A stretch of 64,000 nucleotides of DNA. Origin: Mycolicibacterium xanthum (lineage in GTDB: Bacteria; Actinomycetota; Actinomycetes; Mycobacteriales; Mycobacteriaceae). Shown here piece after piece: positions 28,775 to 38,257 of the stretch. The notes under the pieces were generated by a model, which searched no databases, was not told the origin of the DNA, and saw only the letters and a list, made by a program, of their open reading frames with translations. Location of the stretch: positions 124,001 through 188,000 of the forward strand of contig NZ_JAIFZS010000006.1 of the NCBI RefSeq assembly GCF_019710635.1, written 5' to 3'. Positions within the stretch are counted from its first letter, which is position 1. Each line of letters starts with the position of its first letter. A program made the position numbers and the translations under genes.

Positions 28775-29806
28775 CTATGTGCTGGCTTCCCAGCGGTCGC
28801 AGACGTCGCGCAGACCGGCAGGGGTCAGCGCACCGAACAGCCGGACCCGGGCCATTCCGCCGTCGGGGTACACGTCCAGGCGCGCAGCGGTCACCGGACG
28901 GTCGTCGTAGACGCGGAACCGGTGGCGGGTGTCGGGCTGCAACTCGGTCAGCGGCAGGATCTCGAACCACGCACCGTCGCCGTCGCGGCCCGACACCCGT
29001 GCCGCGCCGGGCGAGTTGCCGACGAAATACGACGTGTCCAACTCGATCGCGTTCAGCACGCCCTGGCCGGCGAGTCTCATCTCCACCCAGTCGTTTCCGG
29101 CGTCGCGGCGACGTGAGGTCTCCCACCCCTCACCCATCGTCCGCGCCACCCCGGGCAGCAACAGATTGTTGGGTGAGCTGTAGAACATGTTCGAGCAGGC
29201 GGTGATCCGGCCGCCGTTCTCCAGGGCGGCCAGGTCCAGCGTCATGTTCTCGGCGAAATCCGGGTTGATCAGCCCCTCGCCGTGCACCCGGAAGCGCGCG
29301 ACGCCGCCGTCGGGATAGATGGACAACCGTACGTGTGTCCATCGCCGGTCGGAGTCGGTCTCGAACGGGTTGCGGGTGTCCCCGTTGACGCCGGTGCGCC
29401 CGACGATCGTCGTCCACTCGGTCTTGTCGACGAGTTCCTCCACCGAGGGATGGCCTGCGACATGCGCGGCCTCGACGGAGATCTCCGGAGGATAGTTGCC
29501 GGTGAACCACGCGGTGTCCACGACCACGCCGCGGACGATCGCGGGCACCCCGAGCCGGATGATCGCCGCATCGTGTGAATCCTCGGTCACGCCTCGTCGC
29601 CTGCGGGTCTCCCAACCGTCGTAGACCTGCCCCTTGTGGCCGAAGGTGGCCGGGCGGTGTTCGGCGGGACCGGGCTTGACCAGGTTCTCCTTCTCGGCGA
29701 ACACATCGTCGTTGGCCCACAGCACCGCTCCGCCGGCGGACCGGGCCGCCAGGTCGGGCAGGGACAGAAAGTGGGTGTGGCCGGTGGGTCTCGACGGGGT
29801 GTTCAC
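28775..29806 (-). CDS. alc: Allantoicase
   Basis: A 343-residue allantoicase that cleaves allantoate to ureidoglycolate and urea in purine breakdown. The family has two similar jelly-roll halves, visible here as GWETRRRR in the first and GWETSRRRD in the second, each followed by LxIYPDGG or LDVYPDGG. GTG 29806 has TAGGCT (29819-29814) seven bases upstream, so it may be transcribed from its own leaderless promoter although it follows the OHCU decarboxylase by 36 bp. This gene has no counterpart at this position in M. tuberculosis, so the pair is a species-specific insertion. Confidence 0.93.
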   Translation of the reverse strand: MNTPSRPTGHTHFLSLPDLAARSAGGAVLWANDDVFAEKENLVKPGPAEHRPATFGHKGQVYDGWETRRRRGVTEDSHDAAIIRLGVPAIVRGVVVDTAWFTGNYPPEISVEAAHVAGHPSVEELVDKTEWTTIVGRTGVNGDTRNPFETDSDRRWTHVRLSIYPDGGVARFRVHGEGLINPDFAENMTLDLAALENGGRITACSNMFYSSPNNLLLPGVARTMGEGWETSRRRDAGNDWVEMRLAGQGVLNAIELDTSYFVGNSPGAARVSGRDGDGAWFEILPLTELQPDTRHRFRVYDDRPVTAARLDVYPDGGMARVRLFGALTPAGLRDVCDRWEAST

Positions 29807-29842
29807 CCGGACGAGCCTATGCGAGCACCGGCAAACCGGTTG

Positions 29843-30364
29843 TCACCAGTTGTCGAAGCCGCCCTCGGGGCCGAGCATCCGCTCGAGCCGGGTGCGGTTG
29901 ATCCGGGCCAGCTCGTTGCGGACCGCCTTGCGTTCGGTCTCGTCGTCGTTGTGCATCCGGTCGTGCATGGCGGCCAGCACATCCTCGGCGCCGTAACCGT
30001 TGATGTACATCACGAAGCCGAACCCGAAGTGGTCCAGGTACTCCTTGGACGCCGCCGCGAGCTGCTCCATCATCTCGGGCCGCTCGTCGGTGATCGCGCA
30101 CTGCTCGGCGTGCGACTTCTCACTGCCGGGCCGGCGGCCGATGTCCGGGTAGGCCTGCAGGATGGAGTCGATCGACTCCTCGCCGAGCCCGAACAGCAGC
30201 GAATCGGCGGTGCGGAACAGCTGGTCGTGGCTCGCGAAGGGACGGGCCCGGGCGATCTCGGCGGCCAGCGGCACGCTGTAGCAGCATTCGAAGAGGGCGT
30301 GCACGGCGCGGCGCATCGGCATCGCGTTGAACGCGTCCAAACCGATCCCCTGATGCAGCAACAC
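29843..30364 (-). CDS. uraD: 2-oxo-4-hydroxy-4-carboxy-5-ureidoimidazoline (OHCU) decarboxylase
   Basis: A 173-residue helical OHCU decarboxylase, converting OHCU to S-allantoin after urate oxidation. The family features LDAFNAMP at the N-terminus, a catalytic-region SFASHDQLFRTAD, SxEQ-like HAEQCAI and FGFGFVMYINGYGAEDVLA are recognisable. GTG 30364 is the best start, with GATCAT six bases upstream as a possible leaderless -10; TTG 30361 is an alternative. The frame stays open into the antisense of ppa, which is a shadow. It pairs with allantoicase; urate oxidase, HIU hydrolase and allantoinase are not nearby. Confidence 0.85.
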   Translation of the reverse strand: MLLHQGIGLDAFNAMPMRRAVHALFECCYSVPLAAEIARARPFASHDQLFRTADSLLFGLGEESIDSILQAYPDIGRRPGSEKSHAEQCAITDERPEMMEQLAAASKEYLDHFGFGFVMYINGYGAEDVLAAMHDRMHNDDETERKAVRNELARINRTRLERMLGPEGGFDNW

Positions 30365-30392
30365 ACCGCCATGATCGAAGCTGGATGGAACA

Positions 30393-30407
30393 ACGGCGTT
30401 ACGCCGT
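30393..30407. promoter_or_regulatory. 15-bp palindrome, likely operator of the uraD-alc unit
   Basis: ACGGCGT-T-ACGCCGT is a perfect 7-1-7 inverted repeat 29 bp upstream of the uraD start, in the 185-bp gap after ppa. Spacing suits a repressor site over the core promoter. The regulator is unknown and not in the window. Nothing else was recognised in the gap. Confidence 0.55.
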
Positions 30408-30549
30408 GTTACAGCCACGCAAAATCGCGGTGTGGTGTATGTCGCACTGTCGGGACAGGGCCGCCGAGATTGTGTGCAGGGTCGTGTGACGCCCGTGGTC
30501 ACAACCGCCAGAGCAATCTGGAGGGTGCAATCTCGAGGGCCCAGAGCGA

Positions 30550-31038
30550 TCAGTGGCCGCCGGACTCCTTGAACCGCGCGATGGAGCGCTCGACCTCGGC
30601 CTCGGCCTCCGCGCGGCCCACCCAGTCGGCGGCCTTGACGAACTTGCCCGGCTCGAGGTCCTTGTAGTGCACGAAGAAGTGCTTGATCGCGTCCAGCTCG
30701 AACGACGACACGTCGCCGATGTCGGTGATGTGGTCCCAGCGCGGGTCGGCGAGCACGCACAGCACCTTTGCGTCGCCGCCCTTCTCGTCGGTCATCCGGA
30801 ACATCGCGACCGGACGGGCCTCCACGATGCATCCGGGGAACACCGGTTCCGGCAGCAGGACGAGCGCGTCGAGCGGGTCGCCGTCCTCCCCGAGGGTGTC
30901 CTCGATGAGGCCGTAGTCGGTCGGATAACCCATCGCCGTGAACAGGTAGCGGTCCAGCTTCATCTTGCCGCTGTCATGGTCCACCTCGTACTTGTTGCGT
31001 GAACCCTTCTGGATCTCGATGAGGACATCGAACTGCAC
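30550..31038 (-). CDS. ppa: Inorganic pyrophosphatase, family I
   Basis: A 162-residue soluble pyrophosphatase, the exact length of Rv3628. It hydrolyses PPi, driving polymer synthesis. Signature residues are intact: [34 protein letters not shown] (metal-binding Asp cluster) and DIKHFF-like [21 protein letters not shown] 31038 starts [13 protein letters not shown], matching the family; the longer frame to 31086 runs into the divergent promoter. AAGGAG lies 7-8 bases upstream as a ribosome site. Confidence 0.97.
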   Translation of the reverse strand: MQFDVLIEIQKGSRNKYEVDHDSGKMKLDRYLFTAMGYPTDYGLIEDTLGEDGDPLDALVLLPEPVFPGCIVEARPVAMFRMTDEKGGDAKVLCVLADPRWDHITDIGDVSSFELDAIKHFFVHYKDLEPGKFVKAADWVGRAEAEAEVERSIARFKESGGH

Positions 31039-31112
31039 CGCCGCGACTCCTTCGCAACCTCGGACCGTGTGTGGGGCGCGTATCACCCGCCGAGGTCACC
31101 TTAGAGGAGCGA

Positions 31113-31129
31113 TACCCTGCACTGCAGGG
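31113..31129. promoter_or_regulatory. dacB promoter with a 7-1-7 palindrome
   Basis: TACCCT (31113-31118) is a plausible -10 for dacB. It overlaps CCCTGCA-C-TGCAGGG (31115-31129), a perfect inverted repeat that would cover the transcription start. A repressor or activator binding here is inferred. Confidence 0.45.
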
Positions 31130-31160
31130 GTGGCTCGGGTTGTCGATCGAGGGCAGGAGG

Positions 31161-32537
31161 ATGATGCGGCCCACTCGGTGGCGACGATCCACCTACTTGG
31201 CGGTCGGGGCGACCATCGCGCTGCTCGTCGGCGTCATCGTGGCGGCGGCTGTGCTGGTGTCCTCGCGCGGGAACTCCGAACAGGTGGCGGTCGCGCCACA
31301 GCCGGCACCGGCCACCGCCGCGCCCGCGGTGGTCCCCGTCGCCGATGCCGCGGCGACCCCGACCCCGGCCGGCCTGGCCGCGGCGCTGGCCGGTGTCGCC
31401 GCCAACCCGGACCTGGGGCGTTTCACCGGCCGGATCACCGACGCGATGACCGGCGAACAGCTGTGGGCGCAGGGTCCCGACGTGCCGATGCAGCCGGCGT
31501 CGACCAACAAGGTGCTGACCACCGCCGCGGCCCTGCTGACCCTGGACCGGGACGCCCGGCTGACCACGACGGTGCTGTCCACCTCGCCGGGCGTGGTGGT
31601 GCTCGTAGGGGGCGGCGACCAGACGCTGTCGGCGGCGCCACGCGGACAGGACACCCTGTACCGCGACGCGGCGCGGATCGTCGATCTCGCCGACCAGGTC
31701 CGCCGCAGCGGGGTCGCCGTCAAGACCGTGCAGGTCGACGTCAGCGCCTACAGCGGACCCACGATGGCGCCCGGCTGGGATCCACTGGACATCGACGGCG
31801 GCGATATCGCCCCGATGGAGTCGGTGATGCTCGACGGGGGCCGCACCCAGCCGCTGACCGACCAGTCGCGGCGGTCCAGAACCCCGGCCCTGGACGCCGG
31901 CCGGGCGCTCGCGGTGGCCCTCGGGGTGGACCCGGCGACGGTGACGGTGCTGCCCGCCGCGGCGCGGGGCGAGGAGATCGCCTCGGTGCAGTCGCCGCCG
32001 CTGATGCAACGGCTGCGCGAGATGATGAACTACTCCGACAACGTGATGGCCGAGTCGACCGGTCGTGAGGTGGCCGCCGCCGCCGGGCAGCCCCGCAGCT
32101 TCGACGGCGCCGCCCGCGCCGTCCTCACCGCTCTCGGGAACGCGGGCATCGAGACGGCCGGTGCGCGGCTGCTGGACTCCAGCGGGCTGTCGGTCGACGA
32201 CCGGCTCACCGCCCGCACATTGGACGAGGTGATCAACGCCGCGGCCGGTGACGACCGGCCCGCGCTGCGCCCGCTGGTCGACCTGCTGCCCATCGCCGGT
32301 GGCAGCGGAACCCTGTCGAACCGCTACCTCGACACCGACGCCGGCCGCGCCGCCGCGGGTTACCTGCGGGCCAAGACCGGATCGCTGACCGCGACCAACA
32401 CGCTGGCCGGCATCGTCACCGACGAGAGCGGCCGGGTCCTGACGTTCGCGCTGCTGTCGAACGAGGCGGGCCCCACCGGGCGCACCGCCCTCGACGCGTT
32501 CGCCGCCACGCTGCGCTCCTGCGGATGCGGCGCATGA
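31161..32537 (+). CDS. dacB: D-alanyl-D-alanine carboxypeptidase / PBP4-type (DacB, Rv3627c-like)
   Basis: A 458-residue exported penicillin-binding protein of the PBP4 class. A signal anchor covers residues ~10-32 (YLAVGATIALLVGVIVAAAV), then an Ala/Pro-rich linker. Active-site motifs are STNK (Ser ~114), YSDN, and KTG (~405). It trims D-Ala from peptidoglycan stem peptides. Two adjacent ATG codons (31161, 31164) follow AGGAGG directly, so the true start may be the second or a codon slightly upstream. It is followed by an ATGA-coupled metalloprotein gene. Confidence 0.92.
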   Translation: MMRPTRWRRSTYLAVGATIALLVGVIVAAAVLVSSRGNSEQVAVAPQPAPATAAPAVVPVADAAATPTPAGLAAALAGVAANPDLGRFTGRITDAMTGEQLWAQGPDVPMQPASTNKVLTTAAALLTLDRDARLTTTVLSTSPGVVVLVGGGDQTLSAAPRGQDTLYRDAARIVDLADQVRRSGVAVKTVQVDVSAYSGPTMAPGWDPLDIDGGDIAPMESVMLDGGRTQPLTDQSRRSRTPALDAGRALAVALGVDPATVTVLPAAARGEEIASVQSPPLMQRLREMMNYSDNVMAESTGREVAAAAGQPRSFDGAARAVLTALGNAGIETAGARLLDSSGLSVDDRLTARTLDEVINAAAGDDRPALRPLVDLLPIAGGSGTLSNRYLDTDAGRAAAGYLRAKTGSLTATNTLAGIVTDESGRVLTFALLSNEAGPTGRTALDAFAATLRSCGCGA

Positions 32538-33604
32538 GCCCGGCGACCGGATCCGGCTTCAACGTCGGCCGCGCCGTCGACTGGAACCTCGCCGCGTCGC
32601 TGGGCGGCCGGCTGGCCCGGCCCGAGCCCGCGGCCACCGACTACACCCGCACGCAGGCTGTCGAGCAGCTCGCCGAGTCGGCCCGGGCCGCCGAGGTGCC
32701 GGTGCGTGAGGTGACGGGCCTGATCGAGGGCGGCGACGTCCCCGAGGCCCGGGTGGTCAACCGCCCGGAGTGGATCAGCGCCGCGGCGCACTCCATGCGG
32801 GTGATGACCGGTGGCGGCGCCGACGGCGAGGCCAGGCCCGGGGCGATCAGCGGACGCATCGCCGGGGTGCAGACCGGGGCGGTGCTGGCGTTCGTGTCCT
32901 CGGGCATCCTCGGTCAGTACGACCCGTTCGCCGCGGGCGGCGGCGAGCTGTTGCTGGTGTACCCCAACGTGATCGCCGTCGAGCGGCAACTGCGGGTGCA
33001 GCCCGCCGATTTCCGGATGTGGGTGTGCCTGCACGAGGTCACCCACCGGGTGCAGTTCCGGGCCAACCCGTGGCTGGCCGACCTGATGTCGGAGTCGCTG
33101 GCCGTCGTCACCGACGAGAGCGGCGAGGACGTGGCGCAGCTGATCGGCCGGCTCGCCGAGTATCTGCGCGCGCGCCGAGCGGGGTCCAACGGTCAACAGC
33201 CCGAACCGAGCTCGACGGGCGTGCTGGGGTTGTTGCGGGCGGTTCAGTCCGAGCCGCAACGGGAGGCGCTGGACCGCCTGCTGGTGCTGGGCACATTGCT
33301 GGAGGGCCACGCCGACCACGTGATGGACGCCGTCGGGCCCGCGGTGGTGCCGTCGGTGGCCACCATCAGGCGCCGGTTCGACGAGCGCAGGCAACGGCAT
33401 CAGCCGCCCCTGCAGCGGCTGATGCGCGCCCTGCTCGGCATCGACGCCAAGATGAGCCAGTACACCAGGGGCAAGGCGTTCGTCGACGCCGTCGTCGGCA
33501 AGGTTGGGATGACGCGGTTCAACGCGGTCTGGACCGACGCCGAGACCCTGCCACTGCCCACCGAGATCGACGAGCCGCAGCGATGGATCGACCGGGTGCT
33601 GTAG
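32534..33604 (+). CDS. DUF2342 zinc-dependent metalloprotease-like protein (Rv3626c homologue)
   Basis: A 356-residue protein of the actinobacterial DUF2342 / putative F420-biosynthesis-associated family. A zinc-peptidase-like motif HEVTHRVQF is near residue 163, followed by a distal LEGHADHVMD that supplies further ligands, a minigluzincin-like arrangement. There is no signal peptide. ATG 32534 overlaps the dacB stop (ATGA); ATG 32525 is three codons upstream. The substrate is unknown. It lies in the conserved order dacB, DUF2342, tilS, hpt. Confidence 0.85.
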   Translation: MSPATGSGFNVGRAVDWNLAASLGGRLARPEPAATDYTRTQAVEQLAESARAAEVPVREVTGLIEGGDVPEARVVNRPEWISAAAHSMRVMTGGGADGEARPGAISGRIAGVQTGAVLAFVSSGILGQYDPFAAGGGELLLVYPNVIAVERQLRVQPADFRMWVCLHEVTHRVQFRANPWLADLMSESLAVVTDESGEDVAQLIGRLAEYLRARRAGSNGQQPEPSSTGVLGLLRAVQSEPQREALDRLLVLGTLLEGHADHVMDAVGPAVVPSVATIRRRFDERRQRHQPPLQRLMRALLGIDAKMSQYTRGKAFVDAVVGKVGMTRFNAVWTDAETLPLPTEIDEPQRWIDRVL

Positions 33605-34545
33605 CGGAGCTGACCGCTGAGCTTCGCCGGTTCGTCGGCGACCACACCCCGGGCGACACCCGATGGTGCGTCGCGTTGTCGGGCGGGCCCGACTCGCTGG
33701 CGTTGACCGCCGTCGCGGCGGCCGTCGTGCCGACCACGGCGCTGATCGTCGATCACCGGCTGCAACCGGGTTCCGGCGCGGTCGCCGCCGCGGCGCGTGA
33801 TCAGGCCATTGCGCTGGGATGTGTTGCCGCCCAGGTGCTCTGCGTCGACGTCGGGACCGCCGGCGGCCCGGAGGCGGCCGCCCGCAGTGCCCGCTACGCG
33901 GCGCTGGAACAGGCCCGCGGCCGGCAACCGGTGCTGCTCGCGCACACCCTCGACGACCAGGCCGAGACGGTGCTGCTGGGGCTGGGCCGCGGATCGGGCG
34001 CCCGGTCCATCGCGGGCATGCGGCCCTACGACCCACCCTGGTACCGGCCGTTTCTCGGCGTGCGCCGGTCGCTCACCGAGCGGGCGTGCACCGAGCTGGG
34101 GCTGACGCCGTGGCGCGACCCGCACAACACCGACGCCCGGTTCACCAGGGTCCGGTTGCGCACCGAGGTGCTCCCGCTGCTCGAGGACGTCCTCGGCGGC
34201 GGGGTGGCCGAGGCGCTGGCCCGTACCGCGGCGGCGCTGCAGCAGGACGGCGACGTGCTCGATCTGCTGGCGGGTGAGGCCCTCGACCGCGCCCGCACCG
34301 GCGACGGGCTGGCGGTGACCGAGTTGGCCGGGCTGGCGCCCGCGGTGCGCCGCCGCGCCATCCGCGCCTGGCTGCTGGCCGCCGGGGCGCGCGGACTGAC
34401 CGCCGTCCAGATCCACGCGGTGGATGCGCTGGTGACCGCGTGGCGCGGACAGGGCGGGGTGGCGGTGCCCGGCGGGCCGCCCCGCGAGCGGCTGTTCGCG
34501 GGCCGACGCGGCGAACAGCTGATTCTCTACCGGGAACCGGTATGA
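33583..34545 (+). CDS. tilS: tRNA(Ile)-lysidine synthase
   Basis: A 320-residue N-type ATP pyrophosphatase that converts C34 of tRNA-Ile(CAU) to lysidine. The PP-loop SGGPDS is near residue 33, and LAHTLDDQAETVLLGLGRG is the family-specific segment. The C-terminal substrate domain is short, as in other mycobacteria. ATG 33583 overlaps the upstream gene by 22 bp and is the only start that precedes the PP-loop by a normal distance. Confidence 0.94.
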   Translation: MDRPGAVAELTAELRRFVGDHTPGDTRWCVALSGGPDSLALTAVAAAVVPTTALIVDHRLQPGSGAVAAAARDQAIALGCVAAQVLCVDVGTAGGPEAAARSARYAALEQARGRQPVLLAHTLDDQAETVLLGLGRGSGARSIAGMRPYDPPWYRPFLGVRRSLTERACTELGLTPWRDPHNTDARFTRVRLRTEVLPLLEDVLGGGVAEALARTAAALQQDGDVLDLLAGEALDRARTGDGLAVTELAGLAPAVRRRAIRAWLLAAGARGLTAVQIHAVDALVTAWRGQGGVAVPGGPPRERLFAGRRGEQLILYREPV

Positions 34546-34609
34546 CGGTCGGCAACTGGATCGGCGATCGTGTCGCACCCGCGCGGCGCGGCACCGCTAG
34601 GCTGTGCTC

Positions 34610-35197
34610 GTGCCTGCGCATACCGCCGAGTTGTATCCGGGGGACATCAAGTCGGTGTTGCTGTCGGAAGAACAGATCCGGTCCAAGACCGCCGAACTCG
34701 GATCGCAGATCGCCGTCGACTACCGCGACGCGCTGGCCGGGGCCGACGGGCAGGATCTGTTGCTGATCACCGTGCTCAAGGGCGCGGTCATGTTCGTCAC
34801 CGACCTGGCCAGGGCCATCCCGCTGCCCACCCAGCTCGAGTTCATGGCGGTCAGCTCCTACGGTTCGTCGACCTCCTCCTCGGGGGTGGTGCGCATCCTC
34901 AAGGACCTCGACCGCGACATCCACGACCGCGACGTGCTGATCGTCGAGGACATCGTCGACTCCGGGCTGACGCTGTCCTGGCTGCTGCGCAACCTGAACA
35001 CCCGGCATCCGCGCTCGCTGCGGGTCTGCACGCTGCTGCGCAAACCCGAGGCGGTGCGCGCCGACGTCGACATCGCCTACATCGGTTTCGACATCCCCAA
35101 CGAGTTCGTCGTCGGGTACGGCCTCGACTACGCCGAGCGCTACCGCGACCTGCCCTACATCGGCACGCTGGATCCCAAGGTGTACGAAAGCCGCTAG
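34610..35197 (+). CDS. hpt: Hypoxanthine-guanine phosphoribosyltransferase
   Basis: A 195-residue purine-salvage enzyme making IMP/GMP from hypoxanthine/guanine and PRPP. The PRPP motif [13 protein letters not shown] and the flexible-loop [11 protein letters not shown] are intact. Two GTG codons (34604, 34610) compete. TAGGCT (34598-34603) is six bases before GTG 34610, so a leaderless mRNA starting there is likely. In mycobacteria hpt follows tilS, and TilS-Hpt association is known in other bacteria. Confidence 0.95.
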   Translation: MPAHTAELYPGDIKSVLLSEEQIRSKTAELGSQIAVDYRDALAGADGQDLLLITVLKGAVMFVTDLARAIPLPTQLEFMAVSSYGSSTSSSGVVRILKDLDRDIHDRDVLIVEDIVDSGLTLSWLLRNLNTRHPRSLRVCTLLRKPEAVRADVDIAYIGFDIPNEFVVGYGLDYAERYRDLPYIGTLDPKVYESR

Positions 35198-35261
35198 ACC
35201 GCGCCGAGCCCGGCCGTTCAAGGGGTCGACGCGCCGCCACCGTGGCGAGCACAATGCCGAC

Positions 35262-37511
35262 ATGCCCTCTGTGTCGCACGCCCTGCGGATCTGCCCGTTC
35301 TGTGAGGCCACCTGCGGCCTGACGCTGACCGTCGAGGACGGCCGCGTCACCGGCGCGCGCGGGGATGCCGACGACGTGTTCAGCAAGGGCTTCATCTGCC
35401 CGAAAGGCGCCAGCTTCGCCGAACTCGACAACGACCCCGACCGCTTGAGTGCGCCGCTGGTGCGCCGTGACGGCGTGCTCACCGAGGCGACCTGGGACGA
35501 GGCATTCGCGGCGGTCGCCGACGGGCTGGGCGCGGTGCTGGCCGACCACGGTGGCGCCTCGGTGGGCATCTACCTCGGCAACCCCAACGCCCACACGGTC
35601 GCCGGCGCGCTGTATCCGCCGCTGATCATCCGCGGCCTGGGCACCCGGCAGCTGTTCTCGGCCAGCACGCTGGACCAGATGCCCAAGCACGTGGCGCTGG
35701 GCCTGATGTTCGGCAGCCCCGTCGCGTTCACCGTGCCCGATCTGGACCGCACCGACTACCTGGTGATCGTCGGCGCCAACCCGCTGGTGTCCAACGGCAG
35801 CCTGGCCACCGCCGCCGACTTCGGCGGGAAGCTGCGGGCGCTGCGTAAACGCGGGGGCCGACTGGTGGTCATCGACCCGGCCCACACCCGTACGGCCGCG
35901 CTGGCCGACCGGCACATCGCACCGCGGCCCGGCACCGACGCGGCGCTGCTGTTCGCCGTGGTGCACGTGCTGTTCGACGAGGGCCTGGTCGACCTGGGCG
36001 CACTCGCCGAGCACACCGCGGGCCTCGGCGAAGTCGAAGCCCTGGCCCGTGACTTCCCGCCGGAGTCGGTCGCGGAGCATTGCGGTGTCGCGGCCGGGGA
36101 GATCCGCACCCTGGCCCGGGAGCTGGCGGCCGCCCCGACGGCCGCCGTCTACGGCCGGATGGGCACCTCGACGGTCGAGTTCGGCACGCTGGGCAGCTGG
36201 CTGGTCGACGTCGTCAACGTGCTGACCGGCAACCTGGACCGGCCCGGCGGGGCGATGTTCCCGCTGTCCGCGGTGGCCCCCGCGCCGCGCGGGCACCGGC
36301 CCGGCCGCGGCTTCACGACCGGGCGGTGGCAAAGCCGGGTCTCCGGTCGCCCGGAAGCGCTCTCCGAGCTGCCCGCTGCGGTGCTGGCCGAGGAGATCGA
36401 GACACCCGGCGAGGGCCAGATCAGGGCGATGATCACCCTCGCGGGCAACCCGGTGCTCTCCGCGCCGGACGGGCAGCGGCTCGATCGCGCGCTGGCCGGC
36501 GTCGGCTTCATGCTATCCGTCGACCCCTACCTGAACGAGACCACCCGGCACGCCGACGTGATCCTGCCGCCGCCCCCGCCGTCACGCAGCCCGCACTTCG
36601 ACTTCGCGCTCAACAATCTCGCGGTCCGCAACAACGCGCGCTACTCGCCGCCGGTGCTGCCGCTGGACGGGCGACCGGGGGAAGCGGAGATCCTGTCCCG
36701 GATCGCGTTGGTGATCTTCGGGCTCGGCCACGATGCCGACCCGGCCCTGGTCGACGAGCAGGTCATCGCGATGACGCTGGCCAAGGAGACCGCCGACGCC
36801 GGGTCGCCGGTGGCCGGGCGCGCCGTCGACGAGCTGACCGCGATGCTGCCCGACGGCCCGGGCTACGAGCGCCGGCTCGACATGATGTTGCGGCTGGGCG
36901 CCTACGGCGACGCGTTCGGCAGCCGTCCCGACGGCCTGACGCTGGCCCGGCTGAAGGCCGCACCGCACGGGATCGACCTGGGTCCGCTGCAGCCGCGGCT
37001 GCCGGATCTGCTGCGAACCCCGTCGGGCCGGATCGAGCTCGCGCCACCCGAGCTGGTCGCCGACGCCGCCCGGCTGCGCGACGCACTGGGCCGTCGTGCC
37101 GACGGTTTCGTCCTGATCGGCAGGCGCCACCTGCGCTCCAACAACAGCTGGATGCACAACCTGCCCGCGCTGGCCGGCGGTACCAACCGCTGCACGCTGC
37201 AGATGCATCCGGACGATGCCGCGGAGCTGGGGGTGTCCGACACCGCGATCGTGAAGGGGCCCGGCGGCGAGTTGGTGGTGCCGGTCGAGATCACCGCGGA
37301 CATCCGGCGCGGGGTGCTGTCGCTGCCGCACGGTTGGGGGCACGACCGGACCGGGACCGGGCAGCGGCTGGCCGCCGGCCGGCCCGGCGTGAACGTCAAC
37401 CAGCTCAACGACGGGTCGGTGCTCGACCCGCTGTCGGGAACCGCGGTGCTCAACGGCATCCCGGTATCCGTCGGGTCGGTCGACGTGCCCGCGGCGGCGG
37501 GCCGCGGTTAG
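35262..37511 (+). CDS. Molybdopterin-dependent oxidoreductase with [4Fe-4S] cluster
   Basis: A 749-residue DMSO-reductase-superfamily enzyme. The N-terminal cluster motif is CPFCEATC then CPKG (C-x2-C-x3-C-xn-C), followed by molybdopterin-binding domains and a C-terminal dinucleotide-binding domain (PHGWGHD, VNQLND). No Tat signal is present, so it is probably cytoplasmic. It resembles the Rv0197/formate-dehydrogenase-like group; the substrate cannot be named. No partner subunit or chaperone gene is adjacent. ATG 35262 has CACAAT six bases upstream. It is convergent with lpqG, overlapping 4 bp. Confidence 0.9.
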   Translation: MPSVSHALRICPFCEATCGLTLTVEDGRVTGARGDADDVFSKGFICPKGASFAELDNDPDRLSAPLVRRDGVLTEATWDEAFAAVADGLGAVLADHGGASVGIYLGNPNAHTVAGALYPPLIIRGLGTRQLFSASTLDQMPKHVALGLMFGSPVAFTVPDLDRTDYLVIVGANPLVSNGSLATAADFGGKLRALRKRGGRLVVIDPAHTRTAALADRHIAPRPGTDAALLFAVVHVLFDEGLVDLGALAEHTAGLGEVEALARDFPPESVAEHCGVAAGEIRTLARELAAAPTAAVYGRMGTSTVEFGTLGSWLVDVVNVLTGNLDRPGGAMFPLSAVAPAPRGHRPGRGFTTGRWQSRVSGRPEALSELPAAVLAEEIETPGEGQIRAMITLAGNPVLSAPDGQRLDRALAGVGFMLSVDPYLNETTRHADVILPPPPPSRSPHFDFALNNLAVRNNARYSPPVLPLDGRPGEAEILSRIALVIFGLGHDADPALVDEQVIAMTLAKETADAGSPVAGRAVDELTAMLPDGPGYERRLDMMLRLGAYGDAFGSRPDGLTLARLKAAPHGIDLGPLQPRLPDLLRTPSGRIELAPPELVADAARLRDALGRRADGFVLIGRRHLRSNNSWMHNLPALAGGTNRCTLQMHPDDAAELGVSDTAIVKGPGGELVVPVEITADIRRGVLSLPHGWGHDRTGTGQRLAAGRPGVNVNQLNDGSVLDPLSGTAVLNGIPVSVGSVDVPAAAGRG

Positions 37512-38257
37512 GTCAACTCCCAGACCACGGTCACCGAGAAGCCGACCGTTTGCCGGCCGGGCTCCAGCGGGACCGCGGCCTCCATGGCCCGCGGCGCGGG
37601 CATCGGCGGGGGCAGCGCGGCACCGGATTCGGTGATCGAGACGACCTTGCCGAGGTTGAGACCGGACAGTTCGGCGTACTGGTCGGCGCGGTCCTCGGCG
37701 TCCTTGAACGCCCGGGCCCTGGCGTCGCGCACCAGCTGGGAGTCGTCCTCGATCGAATAGCTGATCGAGTTGATCCGGGCCGCGTTGCCGCCGGTGGAGA
37801 CGATCAGGCCGATCGCGTCCGAGGCCGTGTCGAGATCGCGGACCTTCACGTTGATCGAGTTGGTGGCGCGGTAGGAGGTGATCGTGGCGCTGTCGGAGCC
37901 GTACTGCGGCTGCAGGTCGGCCTCGGTGGTGGTCAGGTCGCCGCGGTCGATGCCCAGGCCCACCAGCCCGTCGATCACCGCCTGCTGACGCTCGTTGGTC
38001 TGATTCATCGCCGCGGTGGCGTCGGGGCCGACGAACTCCATCGACGCGTTGACGGTCAGCGTGTCCGGGGTGCCCTGCACCTGACCCGAGCCCACCACCG
38101 TGACCTGCCTGCCGACGTCGGTGGCCGTGGCGGGCGCCGCTGCGGGGCCGGCCTGCGAGTCGCACGCCGTGACGGTGACGGCCGCGGTCGCCGCTGCGGC
38201 CAGACACATCAGCTTCGTCGCTACCGCGGTGATGGACATGGTCGGCACACTAGTCAT
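37508..38257 (-). CDS. lpqG: SIMPL-domain lipoprotein LpqG
   Basis: A 249-residue exported protein with a signal peptide and lipobox ending VTAC|D near residue 32, so it should be lipid-anchored outside the membrane. The mature part is a single SIMPL (DUF541) domain starting RQVTVVGSGQVQGTPDTLTV. Function of SIMPL proteins is poorly known. ATG 38257 overlaps the epoxide-hydrolase stop as ATGA; ATG 38239 is an alternative. Homologue of Rv3623. Confidence 0.9.
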   Translation of the reverse strand: MTSVPTMSITAVATKLMCLAAAATAAVTVTACDSQAGPAAAPATATDVGRQVTVVGSGQVQGTPDTLTVNASMEFVGPDATAAMNQTNERQQAVIDGLVGLGIDRGDLTTTEADLQPQYGSDSATITSYRATNSINVKVRDLDTASDAIGLIVSTGGNAARINSISYSIEDDSQLVRDARARAFKDAEDRADQYAELSGLNLGKVVSITESGAALPPPMPAPRAMEAAVPLEPGRQTVGFSVTVVWELT

